Positions 1 through 9,718 are shown, numbered from the stretch's first letter. The stretch: 64,000 nt of DNA from Planctomycetaceae bacterium (GCA_029243145.1 JAQWSQ010000017.1:27849-91848); one strand, 5' to 3'. The notes: generated from the letters alone by a model not told the origin. Translations and numbers: made by a program.

Positions 1-2
1 AT

Positions 3-767
3 TTCAAACTTTCTTACGACACTCGATCAGCACTTTCACGACAGTATCTACAGCAATTGATCTTCAACTGGATGGATATTTATTTCACCGAACGTCGTTC
101 AGACGGCACAACGGGTTTGTTTGGTCGCGACCGAGCGAGCCTGTCCCAGTTGGCAAATTTCTGGCGAATTTTCACTTGTGCCCAACTCAACAAACTGCTG
201 CAGGAAGAATTTCCTCGTTCAAATATGCCGTTCTTGATCCGCAGCGAAAATCTGGATGGTTGGCGGTACGATCCCAGCTCGGCCAATGCGAATGGGACGA
301 TTAGCAACTTTCATAACAATGTCTGGTTCGATCCGAGAAGCACCACCGATCCTCACAGTCCAGAGTTGCATGACGAGTATCACTTGGTGGGTATTGTTGC
401 TTGGACTCCCATCGAACATTTTGCACCCCAATTTTACGATCATCCGCTCACCGGGCATTATCCAATCACATTTTCAGAAGCGAAGTTTTTCTTGCCATAC
501 CGATTATTGAACTATCCTTGGATTGTCGAAGGAGAAGATCGTTATGGTGTTGATTGGTCGTATACCAACACGAACGGTTGGCCTTCGAGTCAGCGGGATT
601 GGTCGATGATGAATCAGAACTGGCGAACCAAATTGGTTCCAGCCTCGGCTGACAATCTTGTCGAGATATTGCAGACGCATGTCGGTCCCGGTTATACGGG
701 TAATCTTGAGGCTCCTAATTTGTCCGGAATATCGGTGCAAGACATTCGCAAACTCAATTCTCACTAA
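3..767 (+). CDS. Unrecognised Tad-operon protein, 5' end cut by window edge
   Basis: The frame is open to the first base of the window, so the true start lies outside; the first in-window start codon is a TTG at 57, but nothing marks it as the real start. The visible part is rich in Trp, Tyr, Asn and His and has no clear membrane segment or motif I recognise. It is followed after 40 bases by a TadE-like protein and then the Tad pilus genes, so a role as a pilus or pseudopilin component or assembly factor is inferred from position only. Related TadE/TadG-type proteins are often poorly conserved outside their N-terminal helix, which here would be upstream of the window. Confidence 0.6.
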   Translation, partial: FKLSYDTRSALSRQYLQQLIFNWMDIYFTERRSDGTTGLFGRDRASLSQLANFWRIFTCAQLNKLLQEEFPRSNMPFLIRSENLDGWRYDPSSANANGTISNFHNNVWFDPRSTTDPHSPELHDEYHLVGIVAWTPIEHFAPQFYDHPLTGHYPITFSEAKFFLPYRLLNYPWIVEGEDRYGVDWSYTNTNGWPSSQRDWSMMNQNWRTKLVPASADNLVEILQTHVGPGYTGNLEAPNLSGISVQDIRKLNSH

Positions 768-807
768 TTCCCATCCTGTAAGACGACTCTCACTAACCGG
801 TCAATCA

Positions 808-1911
808 ATGAAACAATTGATCCAACAAACAACACGACCTGCCAAACACCCACGCAACGGATTTGCGCCGATGGAGCTGGTGCTGCTGGCCCCGTTTTTA
901 GTGTTTATGGCAGCGTTGATGATCTGTTTTTCCGATGTATCGTTGTTCAAGATTCGCGCACAAGGCAATGTGCATTATGCGGCCACACAAACAGAACCGT
1001 TTCGAGCATCGAGCTTTGCTCTCGGCAATCAGCAATTGAACCCTCAACCACAAAGCTGGCCAACAGCGGGGACCATCGGTTCTAACAACACGCAAGCACT
1101 ACAGAATGTGAACAACTTCTGGAATCAACCCGGTTTTCCTAGCTCAGATGCCTTACAAGGAAATTCTGGCTCTGGTCGCATCACGACTTTAACCAATCAT
1201 TATGAACAGCGGACCGATGTCGGTAAAAGCTTCATGGTTGATCGTGATTTTCAGCTCGATGAAGGAATGCGGGAAGGGCGAGTGGCGATTCAGCGAACCT
1301 ATCCAATGTTACAACGGATTTTACCCAACAATGGCCGATACAGTATCGATCATGATTATGAATTTCTGGAAGGGGATTGGAATTACGGCAATGTCGGTTT
1401 GCAACGAAACTCCCCCACCAACAATGGGAATGTTCGGACCGAACAATGGCGTGCCAACGATTTGTATCACATTCACCCGACTGAGATGCCACAACTGTTT
1501 GGCTATTGGTCCGACTTTATGAATGCGTTTAATGCGCTTCGAGCACTCAATAACAAACTCGATACGAGTGTTCCGAATGCCGATGACCTTGATGCGCTCG
1601 ATGCGGATATCGAATGGACCTGGTATCGCCCCGGTTGGCCTCCCAACTTTCACCCGCATCCCTCGGGTTGCGAAATCGATCTCCAAGATTATTTGGCATC
1701 GAATGCCTACCCTTCTTATCTGCGAAATGTTCGTCGTGTTCCAGGACGAATGTGTCGAGCTTGGCAGGGCGTTTATGGTCGGGAACTCAGAAATCGACAA
1801 AATATTCCCAACTATGTCCCGATGGGGCCACTCAGTGACCAGCAATTACAGGACAAGCTCGATCAACTCGACGTCTTTGAACAGGGTTTGCGCAACAAAG
1901 GTTACTGGTGA
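808..1911 (+). CDS. TadE/TadG-like pseudopilin candidate
   Basis: 367 residues. I chose the ATG at 808 because it puts a short basic leader directly before a single hydrophobic helix (about residues 21-43), beginning with a Gly-Phe-Ala-Pro-Met-Glu stretch. The Glu (residue 23) and the Pro six residues later match the pattern of TadE/TadG N-terminal helices. The remainder is a long Asn-, Trp- and Tyr-rich region with no recognised domain, expected outside the inner membrane. Known role of the family: minor pseudopilins or anchors of Flp pili. The gene ends in a GTGA overlap with the next gene, supporting one transcript with the Tad cluster. The assignment rests on the N-terminal helix and neighbours; the rest could be planctomycete-specific. 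Confidence 0.6.
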   Translation: MKQLIQQTTRPAKHPRNGFAPMELVLLAPFLVFMAALMICFSDVSLFKIRAQGNVHYAATQTEPFRASSFALGNQQLNPQPQSWPTAGTIGSNNTQALQNVNNFWNQPGFPSSDALQGNSGSGRITTLTNHYEQRTDVGKSFMVDRDFQLDEGMREGRVAIQRTYPMLQRILPNNGRYSIDHDYEFLEGDWNYGNVGLQRNSPTNNGNVRTEQWRANDLYHIHPTEMPQLFGYWSDFMNAFNALRALNNKLDTSVPNADDLDALDADIEWTWYRPGWPPNFHPHPSGCEIDLQDYLASNAYPSYLRNVRRVPGRMCRAWQGVYGRELRNRQNIPNYVPMGPLSDQQLQDKLDQLDVFEQGLRNKGYW

Positions 1912-2882
1912 TTTTACCGGTATCGTCCACGATGAGTGAACCGTCTCCCGAAGAGCCAGAAAAGTCTGCTCCCGAAAAAACGCTCGGTCAGCGTTTGTTC
2001 TCACGCATCAATGACCTGATAGCGATCAGTATCATTTTATTTGCCGGCATCAGCATGGGGGGGGCGGTGATCGACTGGTGGAACACTTCCCCCGAAGACG
2101 CTCACACACCCAATTTGCGGGCTGCCGCAGATGATGTCATGCCTCCTGATTTTCTTTCCGGGGCACCTATCTTGATTGATGCCGGTGATTTGAATGTGCG
2201 CATGGAGCGAAGCGAGTTAGAGGGATCGTCGTCCCAAATTCACACGCAAATGATTGAGAGACTATCGGGATATGCTGCCAGCGTTTCTTTACCGGCTCAA
2301 CCACCCGGCGAAGAGGAGTTGAGTATGCTACAAGAACTGGAGAGGCAGCAGCCGGTTTGGTCGGATGAGAAGGGGGCGGCCGTTTTTCATCAGGACGCTC
2401 CATTGGGAGCTTATGTGGCCGTCCAAAAGAATTCTCCAGAACTGCAAAAAGCGGGTCAATTTTCGGGCAGACGTGTGGTAAGCTGGGGGTTCGTTATTCC
2501 ATCAGGAGAGTCCCGATGGACGGCTTGGTTGTTTGCTCCTCGTCCGGGAGGAGATTCGCCCGTTTCAACGGATTGGCGATCTGTCCTTCCTTCCGGAGCG
2601 ATTTGCAATTTGGGGCTGCACTCGCAGGACGGTCAACTGATGTTGGCGTTCTCGGGAACGGGGTCACTTGATCAATGGCAGCGGGAATTTGGGCAATTGC
2701 TCGAATCGAAAAAATTTCAACAAATGGGAACGTGGATTGATCAGGAGACGCGCACTTCTGCAGAGTTTGAATTAACACGCGCTGTCTATCGACAACAACT
2801 CACACTACACATACAAGACGAAACACGCGGACGATTACGGGGATTGATGCACGTAACCCGACCGCGCGAGGAGACTCCATGA
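1908..2882 (+). CDS. Unrecognised single-pass membrane protein in Tad operon
   Basis: 324 residues from the GTG at 1908, which overlaps the previous stop by four bases and has an AAAGG seven bases upstream; an ATG at 1932 is the alternative but lacks a ribosome site. An acidic Pro/Glu-rich cytoplasmic leader is followed by one membrane helix (about residues 43-64) and a roughly 250-residue domain that should be periplasmic. I do not recognise the domain. The next gene starts in an ATGA overlap, so the protein is probably co-translated with the CpaB-like protein. A Tad-specific accessory or channel-periphery role is an inference from position. Confidence 0.7.
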   Translation: MILPVSSTMSEPSPEEPEKSAPEKTLGQRLFSRINDLIAISIILFAGISMGGAVIDWWNTSPEDAHTPNLRAAADDVMPPDFLSGAPILIDAGDLNVRMERSELEGSSSQIHTQMIERLSGYAASVSLPAQPPGEEELSMLQELERQQPVWSDEKGAAVFHQDAPLGAYVAVQKNSPELQKAGQFSGRRVVSWGFVIPSGESRWTAWLFAPRPGGDSPVSTDWRSVLPSGAICNLGLHSQDGQLMLAFSGTGSLDQWQREFGQLLESKKFQQMGTWIDQETRTSAEFELTRAVYRQQLTLHIQDETRGRLRGLMHVTRPREETP

Positions 2883-3619
2883 GAGGACTACCAGGACTGT
2901 TAATTGCCGTAGGGCTCGGTATCGTCGGTGCCATTTGCAATTGGTACTACTTATCGCGGCAAGCGTCGCAGATGGAAAAAGTCGCCTTCGTGATTTTGAA
3001 TGGTGATGCCCAACTCAACCTGGGGGATCGATTTCGAGACGACCACCTGACCAAGGTGGAACTTCCCAGTAATAACCTCGGTAACTTACAAGAGGTTGGC
3101 ATCTTATGGCGCGAGAAAGCTTCAATCATCGGGTTGGCTGCGACGAAAGCCTACCGGGGAAACGAAATTCTGTTGTGGCAAGATCTCCAAACTCCCAGCG
3201 AACGGGATTTCAGCGAGCTACTCGCCGTTAATGAAGTCGCACGGTGGGTTCCAGTGGATAGTAGATCGTTTATCCCGGAACGGGTCAGTCCCGGAAATCT
3301 AATCTCGTTCCTCTTCCCCAGAACGTCGGCTACTCCCACGCCGGGGAATTCCAACAATCCTTCTCTACAAACCGCAGGTTCCACCATTATTGGTCCTTTT
3401 CGCATTCTTTCATTGGGAGCTCGAACGGGAGATCGCGATCCACGTCAAGCCTATACGCGATCAACAGGGCAGGAGAATTTGATCGGGATCAGCGTCAAAG
3501 TGACCGAGGGATCGTTGGATCCTGAAGCCGAAAAACTGTTCCAAATTCTCGGTAATAACACCGCCCCTCCAGGTGTGATACTGCATTCGGCCGAACTGGA
3601 GGATCAACCTCTCCGATGA
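2879..3619 (+). CDS. CpaB/RcpC-like Flp pilus assembly protein
   Basis: 246 residues. There is an N-terminal membrane helix (about residues 4-24), then a SAF-like segment (about 35-105). In that segment a Val-Ala-Phe-Val-Ile-Leu strand is followed by a Gly-Asp entry ('LNLGDRF'), a Val-Glu-Leu-Pro, and a later 'AYRGNEILL' strand, as in CpaB/RcpC proteins. Family role: an inner-membrane anchored periplasmic protein that works with the secretin in Flp pilus assembly. It overlaps both neighbours by four bases. Sequence divergence is high, so the call leans on the SAF pattern and on sitting immediately before the ATPase gene, where cpaB often lies near cpaF. No secretin or TadZ gene is visible; they may lie upstream of the window. 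Confidence 0.65.
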   Translation: MRGLPGLLIAVGLGIVGAICNWYYLSRQASQMEKVAFVILNGDAQLNLGDRFRDDHLTKVELPSNNLGNLQEVGILWREKASIIGLAATKAYRGNEILLWQDLQTPSERDFSELLAVNEVARWVPVDSRSFIPERVSPGNLISFLFPRTSATPTPGNSNNPSLQTAGSTIIGPFRILSLGARTGDRDPRQAYTRSTGQENLIGISVKVTEGSLDPEAEKLFQILGNNTAPPGVILHSAELEDQPLR

Positions 3620-5565
3620 AGATTTGGTACAACAAAATTCACGAAAGTCGACGCGCGCTGTTGGAAACCGAAGAAGAGGTGGTCCATATCGGTCGCGATG
3701 CTGCAAACTTGCTGGTGCTCAAGAGCCCGCTGGTTGCGAAACGGCAAGCCATCGTCCGCTATGCTGACGGCAAACTTACCATCGAGAATGTCGGCTTGAA
3801 TAGCTGCATGGTGGGCGAGCGGGAATTGATCGGAGGCGAACAGGCTGAAGTCCCCGCTGGCGAAACACTACGCATCTGGCCTTACACGTTGACGTTCGAG
3901 ATGGAGCACGCGGCTCCTATTAGCCGGACCGAGATGGAATCGCATTTGCGGACGGTGATGGCCGACCTGGAACTGCGCGTCCATCGCAAATTACTCGAAC
4001 GCTTTGATGTCTACGAACTCGATGCCAGCCGCATGGGAGACGATGAGAGTATTCTCATGCTGGAACGAAATATCGAAGATGTCTGTCGAGAGATGAAACT
4101 TTTCGACGAGGGAAATCATGCCTTGCTCGAAGAAGTGATCGGCCTGGTTCTGCGTGACCTGGTCATCAATCAGATGATCCTCGAGAGTGATCGAGAAGAA
4201 CGAAGTGCGGTTGCCGGCTTAACCTATAATGAGTTTGATGTCCCGGCAACGCTTGTTCCCGAACGTGAAACCGAACTCGCGAATTTGCTGATGTTCGCAC
4301 GAGAGCGTATGGAACTCGACTCACAACCGGATCTCTCCGCACAAATCAATCGGGTCGAAGCAAAATTCAATCAGATATTCCCGCTGCTGCGACCTCATTT
4401 GCACCAAGAACTCAAACGATACATCGTCTTGCGGACCTTGAAAAAGGATCTGAAAGATACTGTCTTCGGTTACGGTCCACTGCAAGATCTGTTGCGTGCT
4501 CCTACGATCTCTGAAATCATGGTGGTGCAGAGTGACCAGATTTATGTCGAACGAGCCGGGGTCATCGAACTATCGGGACGACGATTTATCTCTGACAAAG
4601 TAACCGAGTCCATTATCGAGCGGATTGTCGCCCAAGTAGGACGCCGTATCGATAAGTCACAACCACTGGTTGATGCCCGACTCGCCGATGGCTCCCGTGT
4701 GAATGCCATCATTCCACCTTTGGCAGTTCGTGGTCCGTGTTTGACGATTCGAAAATTCCCCGTTCATCGTTTTTCGATGGACGACCTGATCGAGATGGGT
4801 AGCATTACATCTCCCGCGGCAATGTTTTTACGAGCCTGCGTCATCAATCGTCGCAATTTACTGGTCAGCGGGGGTACTGGGACCGGTAAAACGACGATGT
4901 TGAATGTGTTGTCCAGTTTTGTTCCACATCGCGACCGCATCATCACGATTGAAGACACGACCGAACTGCAACTGCATCAGGAGCATGTCGTCACCCTCGA
5001 AACCAAGCCCGCCAATGTCGAAGGGACGGGTGAATACTCCATTCGAGATCTCGTGAAAAACGCGCTGCGCATGCGACCCGACCGTGTGATCGTCGGGGAA
5101 TGTCGTGGTGGTGAAGCCCTCGATATGTTACAGGCCATGAATACGGGGCATGACGGTTCCATGACCACCATTCATGCCAACAATACAGACGATGTTCTCA
5201 AACGGTTGGAAGTGCTCGTGTTGATGGCCGTCGACCTGCCGGTCTCATCGATTCAACGTCAGATTGCTTCGGCCATCGATCTCGTCGTGCAGATTACACG
5301 CCTTCCCGGCGGGAAACGAACCGTCACTCAAATTTCAGAAGTCCTCGGTTATGATGCCGACCGTAAAGAACTGACCATCATTGATATCTTCAATTACCGT
5401 GATGGCGTGAGTTTGAGACCAACCGGATATTTGCCGAGTTATATCGACGAGTTGATGGATAGAGAACTGCTCAAACTCGAGTTCCTGTACGGCAATGAGG
5501 AAGAAGAAGATCAGAACGGAAAATCTGCTCCGAAAGAGTCCTCTTCTGAAGTGGGAGCCGACTAA
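3616..5565 (+). CDS. tadA: FHA-domain TadA/CpaF-type secretion ATPase
   Basis: 649 residues, longer than the usual CpaF of about 450-500 because of an added N-terminal FHA-like domain (about residues 1-95, with a 'HIGRD' strand). The rest is a CpaF/TadA hexameric ATPase that powers Flp pilus extrusion at the inner membrane. Walker A is GGTGTGKTT at residues 419-427. An Asp box ('ITIEDTTEL'), a Walker-B-like segment ('RPDRVIVGECRGGEA') and the conserved 'TIHAN' histidine box follow. The FHA keeps the Gly-Arg but lacks the usual Ser and His phosphothreonine contacts. The gene overlaps its upstream neighbour by four bases and the TadB gene by one (TAATG), so translation is likely coupled. Confidence 0.95.
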   Translation: MKIWYNKIHESRRALLETEEEVVHIGRDAANLLVLKSPLVAKRQAIVRYADGKLTIENVGLNSCMVGERELIGGEQAEVPAGETLRIWPYTLTFEMEHAAPISRTEMESHLRTVMADLELRVHRKLLERFDVYELDASRMGDDESILMLERNIEDVCREMKLFDEGNHALLEEVIGLVLRDLVINQMILESDREERSAVAGLTYNEFDVPATLVPERETELANLLMFARERMELDSQPDLSAQINRVEAKFNQIFPLLRPHLHQELKRYIVLRTLKKDLKDTVFGYGPLQDLLRAPTISEIMVVQSDQIYVERAGVIELSGRRFISDKVTESIIERIVAQVGRRIDKSQPLVDARLADGSRVNAIIPPLAVRGPCLTIRKFPVHRFSMDDLIEMGSITSPAAMFLRACVINRRNLLVSGGTGTGKTTMLNVLSSFVPHRDRIITIEDTTELQLHQEHVVTLETKPANVEGTGEYSIRDLVKNALRMRPDRVIVGECRGGEALDMLQAMNTGHDGSMTTIHANNTDDVLKRLEVLVLMAVDLPVSSIQRQIASAIDLVVQITRLPGGKRTVTQISEVLGYDADRKELTIIDIFNYRDGVSLRPTGYLPSYIDELMDRELLKLEFLYGNEEEEDQNGKSAPKESSSEVGAD

Positions 5566-6416
5566 TGGTTCCGCTAGAAGTGTTAATGGGTTCGGGATTC
5601 ATCGGCGCTGGCTTGGCAATCATGGCGTGGGCCGGCGCTGATATTTGGGGGTCAGGACTAGACTACTTAGAACAAGATTTTCAGGCGAAATTTCGACGAT
5701 TGCGCGTTCGGGTGAAGCGTCTGCGAACGATTATTCTCTCTTGGCTGGCAATGGTGGGCGTGTTTTTTGCCAGTCTGTGGATTTTTCTTAATCTCCCCGT
5801 GTTGGGATTTGTGGCGGCGGTGATTGTGTTTTGTCTGCCTTGGTATCTGGTACGTCGGATGGCACGGCGACGAAAAGAAAAAATTGAAGATCAACTCGCC
5901 GACTCGATGGTCTCGATGGCGAGTGCGATTCAAGCGGGCCTCTCTTTAGCACAATCGTTGGAGATCTTGGCAGAGCAATCGCCACACCCGATCTCTCAAG
6001 AGTTTCAGCAAATGATGACTGAGTACCAACTCGGGAAAACACTCGATGAAGTGCTCGAAGAAACCAAAGAGCGATTGGAGAGCGAAAACTTTGCGTTGTT
6101 TTCTGCGGCGATGCAAGCCAGTCGCGCCAGCGGAGGACGACTGAATGATGTGATCGAGCGAATCGCAGTTTCCATTCGTGAGATGCAAAGACTCGAAAGA
6201 AAAGTCGAAGCAGAAACCGCGCAGGCTCGGTCGTCGGCTGTTTATATGGCTTTGGCGCCGTTTGCGATTCTCGCCATGTATTACTTTTTCGTGGACCCCG
6301 TCAGCACCACTCGCTTGTTTACCACGTTGGTGGGCCAGCTCATTTTGAGCATGGCGTTGGTGCTCGATGTGGTCGCCTATCTGTGGGCGCGAAGAATTCT
6401 CAATCCCGATATTTGA
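5565..6416 (+). CDS. tadB: TadB inner-membrane platform protein of Flp pilus
   Basis: 283 residues, polytopic. Two hydrophobic helices lie near residues 45-85, a cytoplasmic type II secretion F (T2SSF) domain spans about 105-225 ('MVSMASAIQAGLSLAQSLE' start, 'QASRASGGRLNDVIERIA' end), and two helices close the protein. TadB and TadC form the membrane base that the ATPase works on. The start ATG shares its A with the stop of the ATPase gene. Its order directly after TadA and before TadC is the canonical Tad arrangement. Confidence 0.9.
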   Translation: MVPLEVLMGSGFIGAGLAIMAWAGADIWGSGLDYLEQDFQAKFRRLRVRVKRLRTIILSWLAMVGVFFASLWIFLNLPVLGFVAAVIVFCLPWYLVRRMARRRKEKIEDQLADSMVSMASAIQAGLSLAQSLEILAEQSPHPISQEFQQMMTEYQLGKTLDEVLEETKERLESENFALFSAAMQASRASGGRLNDVIERIAVSIREMQRLERKVEAETAQARSSAVYMALAPFAILAMYYFFVDPVSTTRLFTTLVGQLILSMALVLDVVAYLWARRILNPDI

Positions 6417-6440
6417 ACTCAATCACAAAGTCAATATTTG

Positions 6441-7397
6441 ATGTCATTCCTCCTTTCCAATCATTCCTTGTTGGCAGTCACTCCCGGCGACCAGCTCTGG
6501 TTATTGATCGGTTGTTTGTTGATGGGGTTGGGGATCTTCTTGGGGTCGAGAACCTTGCTGGTCTCGATGGCCAGTGATGATCTCGAACAGGACGACGATT
6601 GGCGATATGATGTCTCGCGGATCAATGAATTGCGTAGAGCCAGTGTCATGTATCGTGTGTTTCAGCCTGTCATTCAGCTTCTGGCGACGCCTTGTCGAAA
6701 CTTGTTTCGTGAGGGATTGCCAGAAATTCATCGTGAAATTCAGTGCTCGGGTATGAGTCGGTTCTGGACGGCAGAAGAGTATCTGGCCCGAAACATTGTC
6801 ATCAGCGTGTTGATGTTTCCTGTTTACTATTATGCCAATACGAACATGATGGGCTCTCCGGGGATTTTTCTCGCGTTCGTCATGACAATGTTGACGACTG
6901 TGGTATTGCGGCGGCAATTGACGATGCGAGCCATTTATCGATTGTTGCTGATCAAACGACGGTTACCGTATTTTTTGGACCTGATCACTTTGCTGATGGA
7001 AGCGGGTTCCGCGTTTATGCAATCTTTGGAACAAGCAGTCCGTGAGTTTTCGGAGCATCCGGTGGGTGTGGAATTTTCCCGCGTGATGACCGAAATGCGA
7101 ATGGGTAAAAACCGGACCGCCGCATTTGAAGCCATGCGCGAGCGTTTACAGGATGATGAAATCACCAGTCTGCTGGGATCGATCATTCAAGGGGAAGAAC
7201 TCGGGACGCCTTTAGCCAAGCTGTTTCGATCCCAAGCCGATGTCTTACGATTAAAGCGTTCTCAACGTGCTGAAACTTTGGCGAACGAAGCGGGTGTGAA
7301 AATGTTGCTGCCAGCCGTTTTGGTGATGATGTCAACGGTATTGATTATTCTCGGCCCGTTCGTGTTAAACTTCATTTTAGGAACAATGACTCTCTAG
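6441..7397 (+). CDS. tadC: TadC inner-membrane platform protein of Flp pilus
   Basis: 318 residues from the ATG at 6441; an adjacent TTG at 6438 would add one residue. It has an N-terminal helix, a pair of helices around residues 115-155, a T2SSF domain (about 175-300, with 'FLDLITLLMEAGSAFMQSLEQ' and 'GSIIQGEELGTPLAKLF' segments) and a C-terminal helix. It is the partner of TadB in the pilus platform. It lies 24 bases after tadB and completes the ATPase-TadB-TadC triplet. Confidence 0.9.
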   Translation: MSFLLSNHSLLAVTPGDQLWLLIGCLLMGLGIFLGSRTLLVSMASDDLEQDDDWRYDVSRINELRRASVMYRVFQPVIQLLATPCRNLFREGLPEIHREIQCSGMSRFWTAEEYLARNIVISVLMFPVYYYANTNMMGSPGIFLAFVMTMLTTVVLRRQLTMRAIYRLLLIKRRLPYFLDLITLLMEAGSAFMQSLEQAVREFSEHPVGVEFSRVMTEMRMGKNRTAAFEAMRERLQDDEITSLLGSIIQGEELGTPLAKLFRSQADVLRLKRSQRAETLANEAGVKMLLPAVLVMMSTVLIILGPFVLNFILGTMTL

Positions 7398-7457
7398 CCA
7401 ACTGTAGCTCTCTCACCAACTGAAGACAGATACGTCATTCCACTAACGGAGTTCTCA

Positions 7458-8450
7458 GTGTCGGAAGCAAAAACGGCTCCTCAACTTGCCAAACTACATT
7501 TTCGAAAAGGCCCCGAAAAAGGGAAGACGTTCGAGGTGCGCGATGAGCTTGTCCACATCGGTCGGGGAGAAGAATCAAACTTCCGCTTGCGTGCCAAAGA
7601 TCTTCAGGATTACGAACTGAGTATTGTTCTGCGGAACAATCGGTACGCAATCTATGCAGCACGTGGCGACATGATCAGCGTCGAGGGGAATTATTTGCCT
7701 CCCGAGAAATGGGTCTGGTTACCCGAAGACGCCACCGTATTAATTGGTGACAAAACCGAATTCCAATTTGAAGTTCAAATGGATGCCGCTGACGCGGAAC
7801 CACGTTCAGGTCGTCCGGTTGGTAAAGCCGCTCAACCGAAGCAAACCAAAAGTGTCCAGATGAAAGGGACGCCTCTCCCCGCAAAAGCTCGCAACTCCAA
7901 AGGCAATGCGGAGGATCGCAAATCGGGTCAACCAAAAGGGCGGCAACGAAATGTCGCGAAGTTCATCACCGATCAAGTCGGAGACCCACTCGTTCAACTC
8001 GGTGAAGATGGTCACCTTCCCGAATTGTATCTCGAAGAGATTGATGGTGGTCCGCAAAAGAAGAAAAACGGCAAACAAAAAGAGCAGAAATCCGAAGCGA
8101 ATCCGTTGCTGGTCGGGATTGCTCTCGGTTTCAGTGTGCTCTCTTCGTTATTGTTATTGCTGATGTCTCCCGCCGGTTCAGGGTCTGCTTCTCTCGATAA
8201 AACATCGGCCCGCAGCGAAATACGACAGTATTACGGCGGAGAAAATGAAGACCTCGAAGCCTATCAATTGTTGTTACGTGAAGCAGCATTGTCACGCTCT
8301 CGCGGAGATTATCGAGACGAAAGAGATTATTATCGTCGCGTGCTGCAAATGTTGGTTTCCGAAGATAATCAGGGTTTGATACGCTTAACGGACACCCGTG
8401 AAGGTGACGAGAAATTACGAGATCTACTCTCGGTCTTACTCGCGGATTGA
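7458..8450 (+). CDS. FHA-like domain membrane protein at end of Tad operon
   Basis: 330 residues from a GTG at 7458 with GGAG upstream. An N-terminal FHA-like domain (about 8-105, 'HIGRGEESNF') is followed by a Lys/Gln-rich basic linker, one membrane helix (about 213-233) and a helical C-terminus (about 245-330) with Tyr/Arg/Asp-rich repeats. As in the ATPase of the same operon, the FHA keeps Gly-Arg but has no obvious Ser/His ligand pair, so phosphothreonine binding is uncertain. It probably docks at the pilus base. The coding end overlaps the convergent EamA gene by 15 bases. Confidence 0.75.
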   Translation: MSEAKTAPQLAKLHFRKGPEKGKTFEVRDELVHIGRGEESNFRLRAKDLQDYELSIVLRNNRYAIYAARGDMISVEGNYLPPEKWVWLPEDATVLIGDKTEFQFEVQMDAADAEPRSGRPVGKAAQPKQTKSVQMKGTPLPAKARNSKGNAEDRKSGQPKGRQRNVAKFITDQVGDPLVQLGEDGHLPELYLEEIDGGPQKKKNGKQKEQKSEANPLLVGIALGFSVLSSLLLLLMSPAGSGSASLDKTSARSEIRQYYGGENEDLEAYQLLLREAALSRSRGDYRDERDYYRRVLQMLVSEDNQGLIRLTDTREGDEKLRDLLSVLLAD

Positions 8451-9479
8451 CCTCGCTTCGTCTGCGGGAATCTCCGTGACCGATGAACCATCTGTCGGGG
8501 TGTTCTTTTTGCGACGGACCCCCAAAAGTGTTAATCCAGCAATGGTGAGCCCGATCCCGATGGCTGAAAGGTACGTCATCTTTTCATCGAAAATCAGGAT
8601 TCCGGCCATCGCACACATGGCGGTCTGAGAAGCATTCAGTAGGTTGGCCCGGACAGCGGGAATATATTTGAGTGCCGATGAAACCGCGTAGAACGCGATC
8701 GCATTACTGATCCCCGCCCAAGCCATCGAACTCCATTGTGATGTGGAGATATTGGCAATGCGTTCCGGTCCCATCACAAAAAATGCAGGGATTCCCAACA
8801 TGACAATTCCGCTGGTGCTCATGATGAGCAAAATCGAAGAAACCGAGAATTGACCGCCGAGAAATTGCCGGATCACAATACTGTTGGCACCGTACGACAT
8901 GCCTGAAACTCCAGCCAGTAACATGCCGGTCACAATCGTGAAAGTCGTCGCGTTGGGAAACGAACCGTCTGCCGCCAACGAGAGGGAAACGATGGAGAGT
9001 AATAGCAGTCCCATCGAAGCGAGCGTTCGTTTATTGATCGGTTCTCCCAGAAACAGTCGTCCCAAAACTGCGCTCACTGAGATTAACGTCGAGAAGACGA
9101 TGGGAACTGTCAGTATCAAACCCACTTTGTTTAACGCCCAAGTGAAACAGGCGTTGCCGCCGTATTGCATCATGATGGCTGCGGCCACAAGTGGTAAAAG
9201 TTTGTGTCGAGGTGGAAACGCTTGCTTGCCCGTCATCCAGCGAAACGAAACCAGGAAAACAGAGACCAAAAAACAGGGGATCGCTTTGACGGCTGAAACC
9301 CAACAGGCCCAGACAAGTCCGTCGGTTCCCGAGAGATCTCGCAATGCGATGTTGGCTCCGGTATAAGCGAGGGCCGATATCAGCCCCAACATGGTTCCGC
9401 GAATCATCGGATCGTATGCCGCGGCAAGGTCAGCCGGAGCCGACGAAGCGGGGGAAGTCTGTCGCGGCTGGGAATTCAA
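8436..9479 (-). CDS. EamA/DMT-family permease
   Basis: 347 residues with ten predicted hydrophobic helices in two EamA repeats, the usual drug/metabolite transporter layout. The second repeat ends in a 'GIGLTIAGLTLLGVRRKK' helix plus basic tail. Typical substrates are small metabolites or amino acids exported across the inner membrane; none can be told from sequence. The start is uncertain: the TTG at 9479 gives a 24-residue Ser/Ala-rich leader, while ATGs at 9407 and 9392 lie just before the first helix. The gene is convergent with, and overlaps, the Tad FHA gene by 15 bases. Confidence 0.85.
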   Translation of the reverse strand: MNSQPRQTSPASSAPADLAAAYDPMIRGTMLGLISALAYTGANIALRDLSGTDGLVWACWVSAVKAIPCFLVSVFLVSFRWMTGKQAFPPRHKLLPLVAAAIMMQYGGNACFTWALNKVGLILTVPIVFSTLISVSAVLGRLFLGEPINKRTLASMGLLLLSIVSLSLAADGSFPNATTFTIVTGMLLAGVSGMSYGANSIVIRQFLGGQFSVSSILLIMSTSGIVMLGIPAFFVMGPERIANISTSQWSSMAWAGISNAIAFYAVSSALKYIPAVRANLLNASQTAMCAMAGILIFDEKMTYLSAIGIGLTIAGLTLLGVRRKKNTPTDGSSVTEIPADEARSIRE

Positions 9480-9718
9480 GGTCTCTATCCTGGTGAAGTC
9501 GATGTTTCGGGACTCCTGCCCGAATCGCTGGTGAATCTATTGTCGCAAAATCGTGTCTCAGGGGAAGGGACGCAGAAATATGGGACGCTTCTTCCGATCG
9601 CTTTTGTGGTTTTTTGGCTCACGGCGTTCGATTGAAGCTCTGAACCAGTTACAATTCATCTTCAAATTATTATGGCTGAAAAGCCCCTCAGACGACACTT
9701 TGAAGAGTCAGGTTGATC

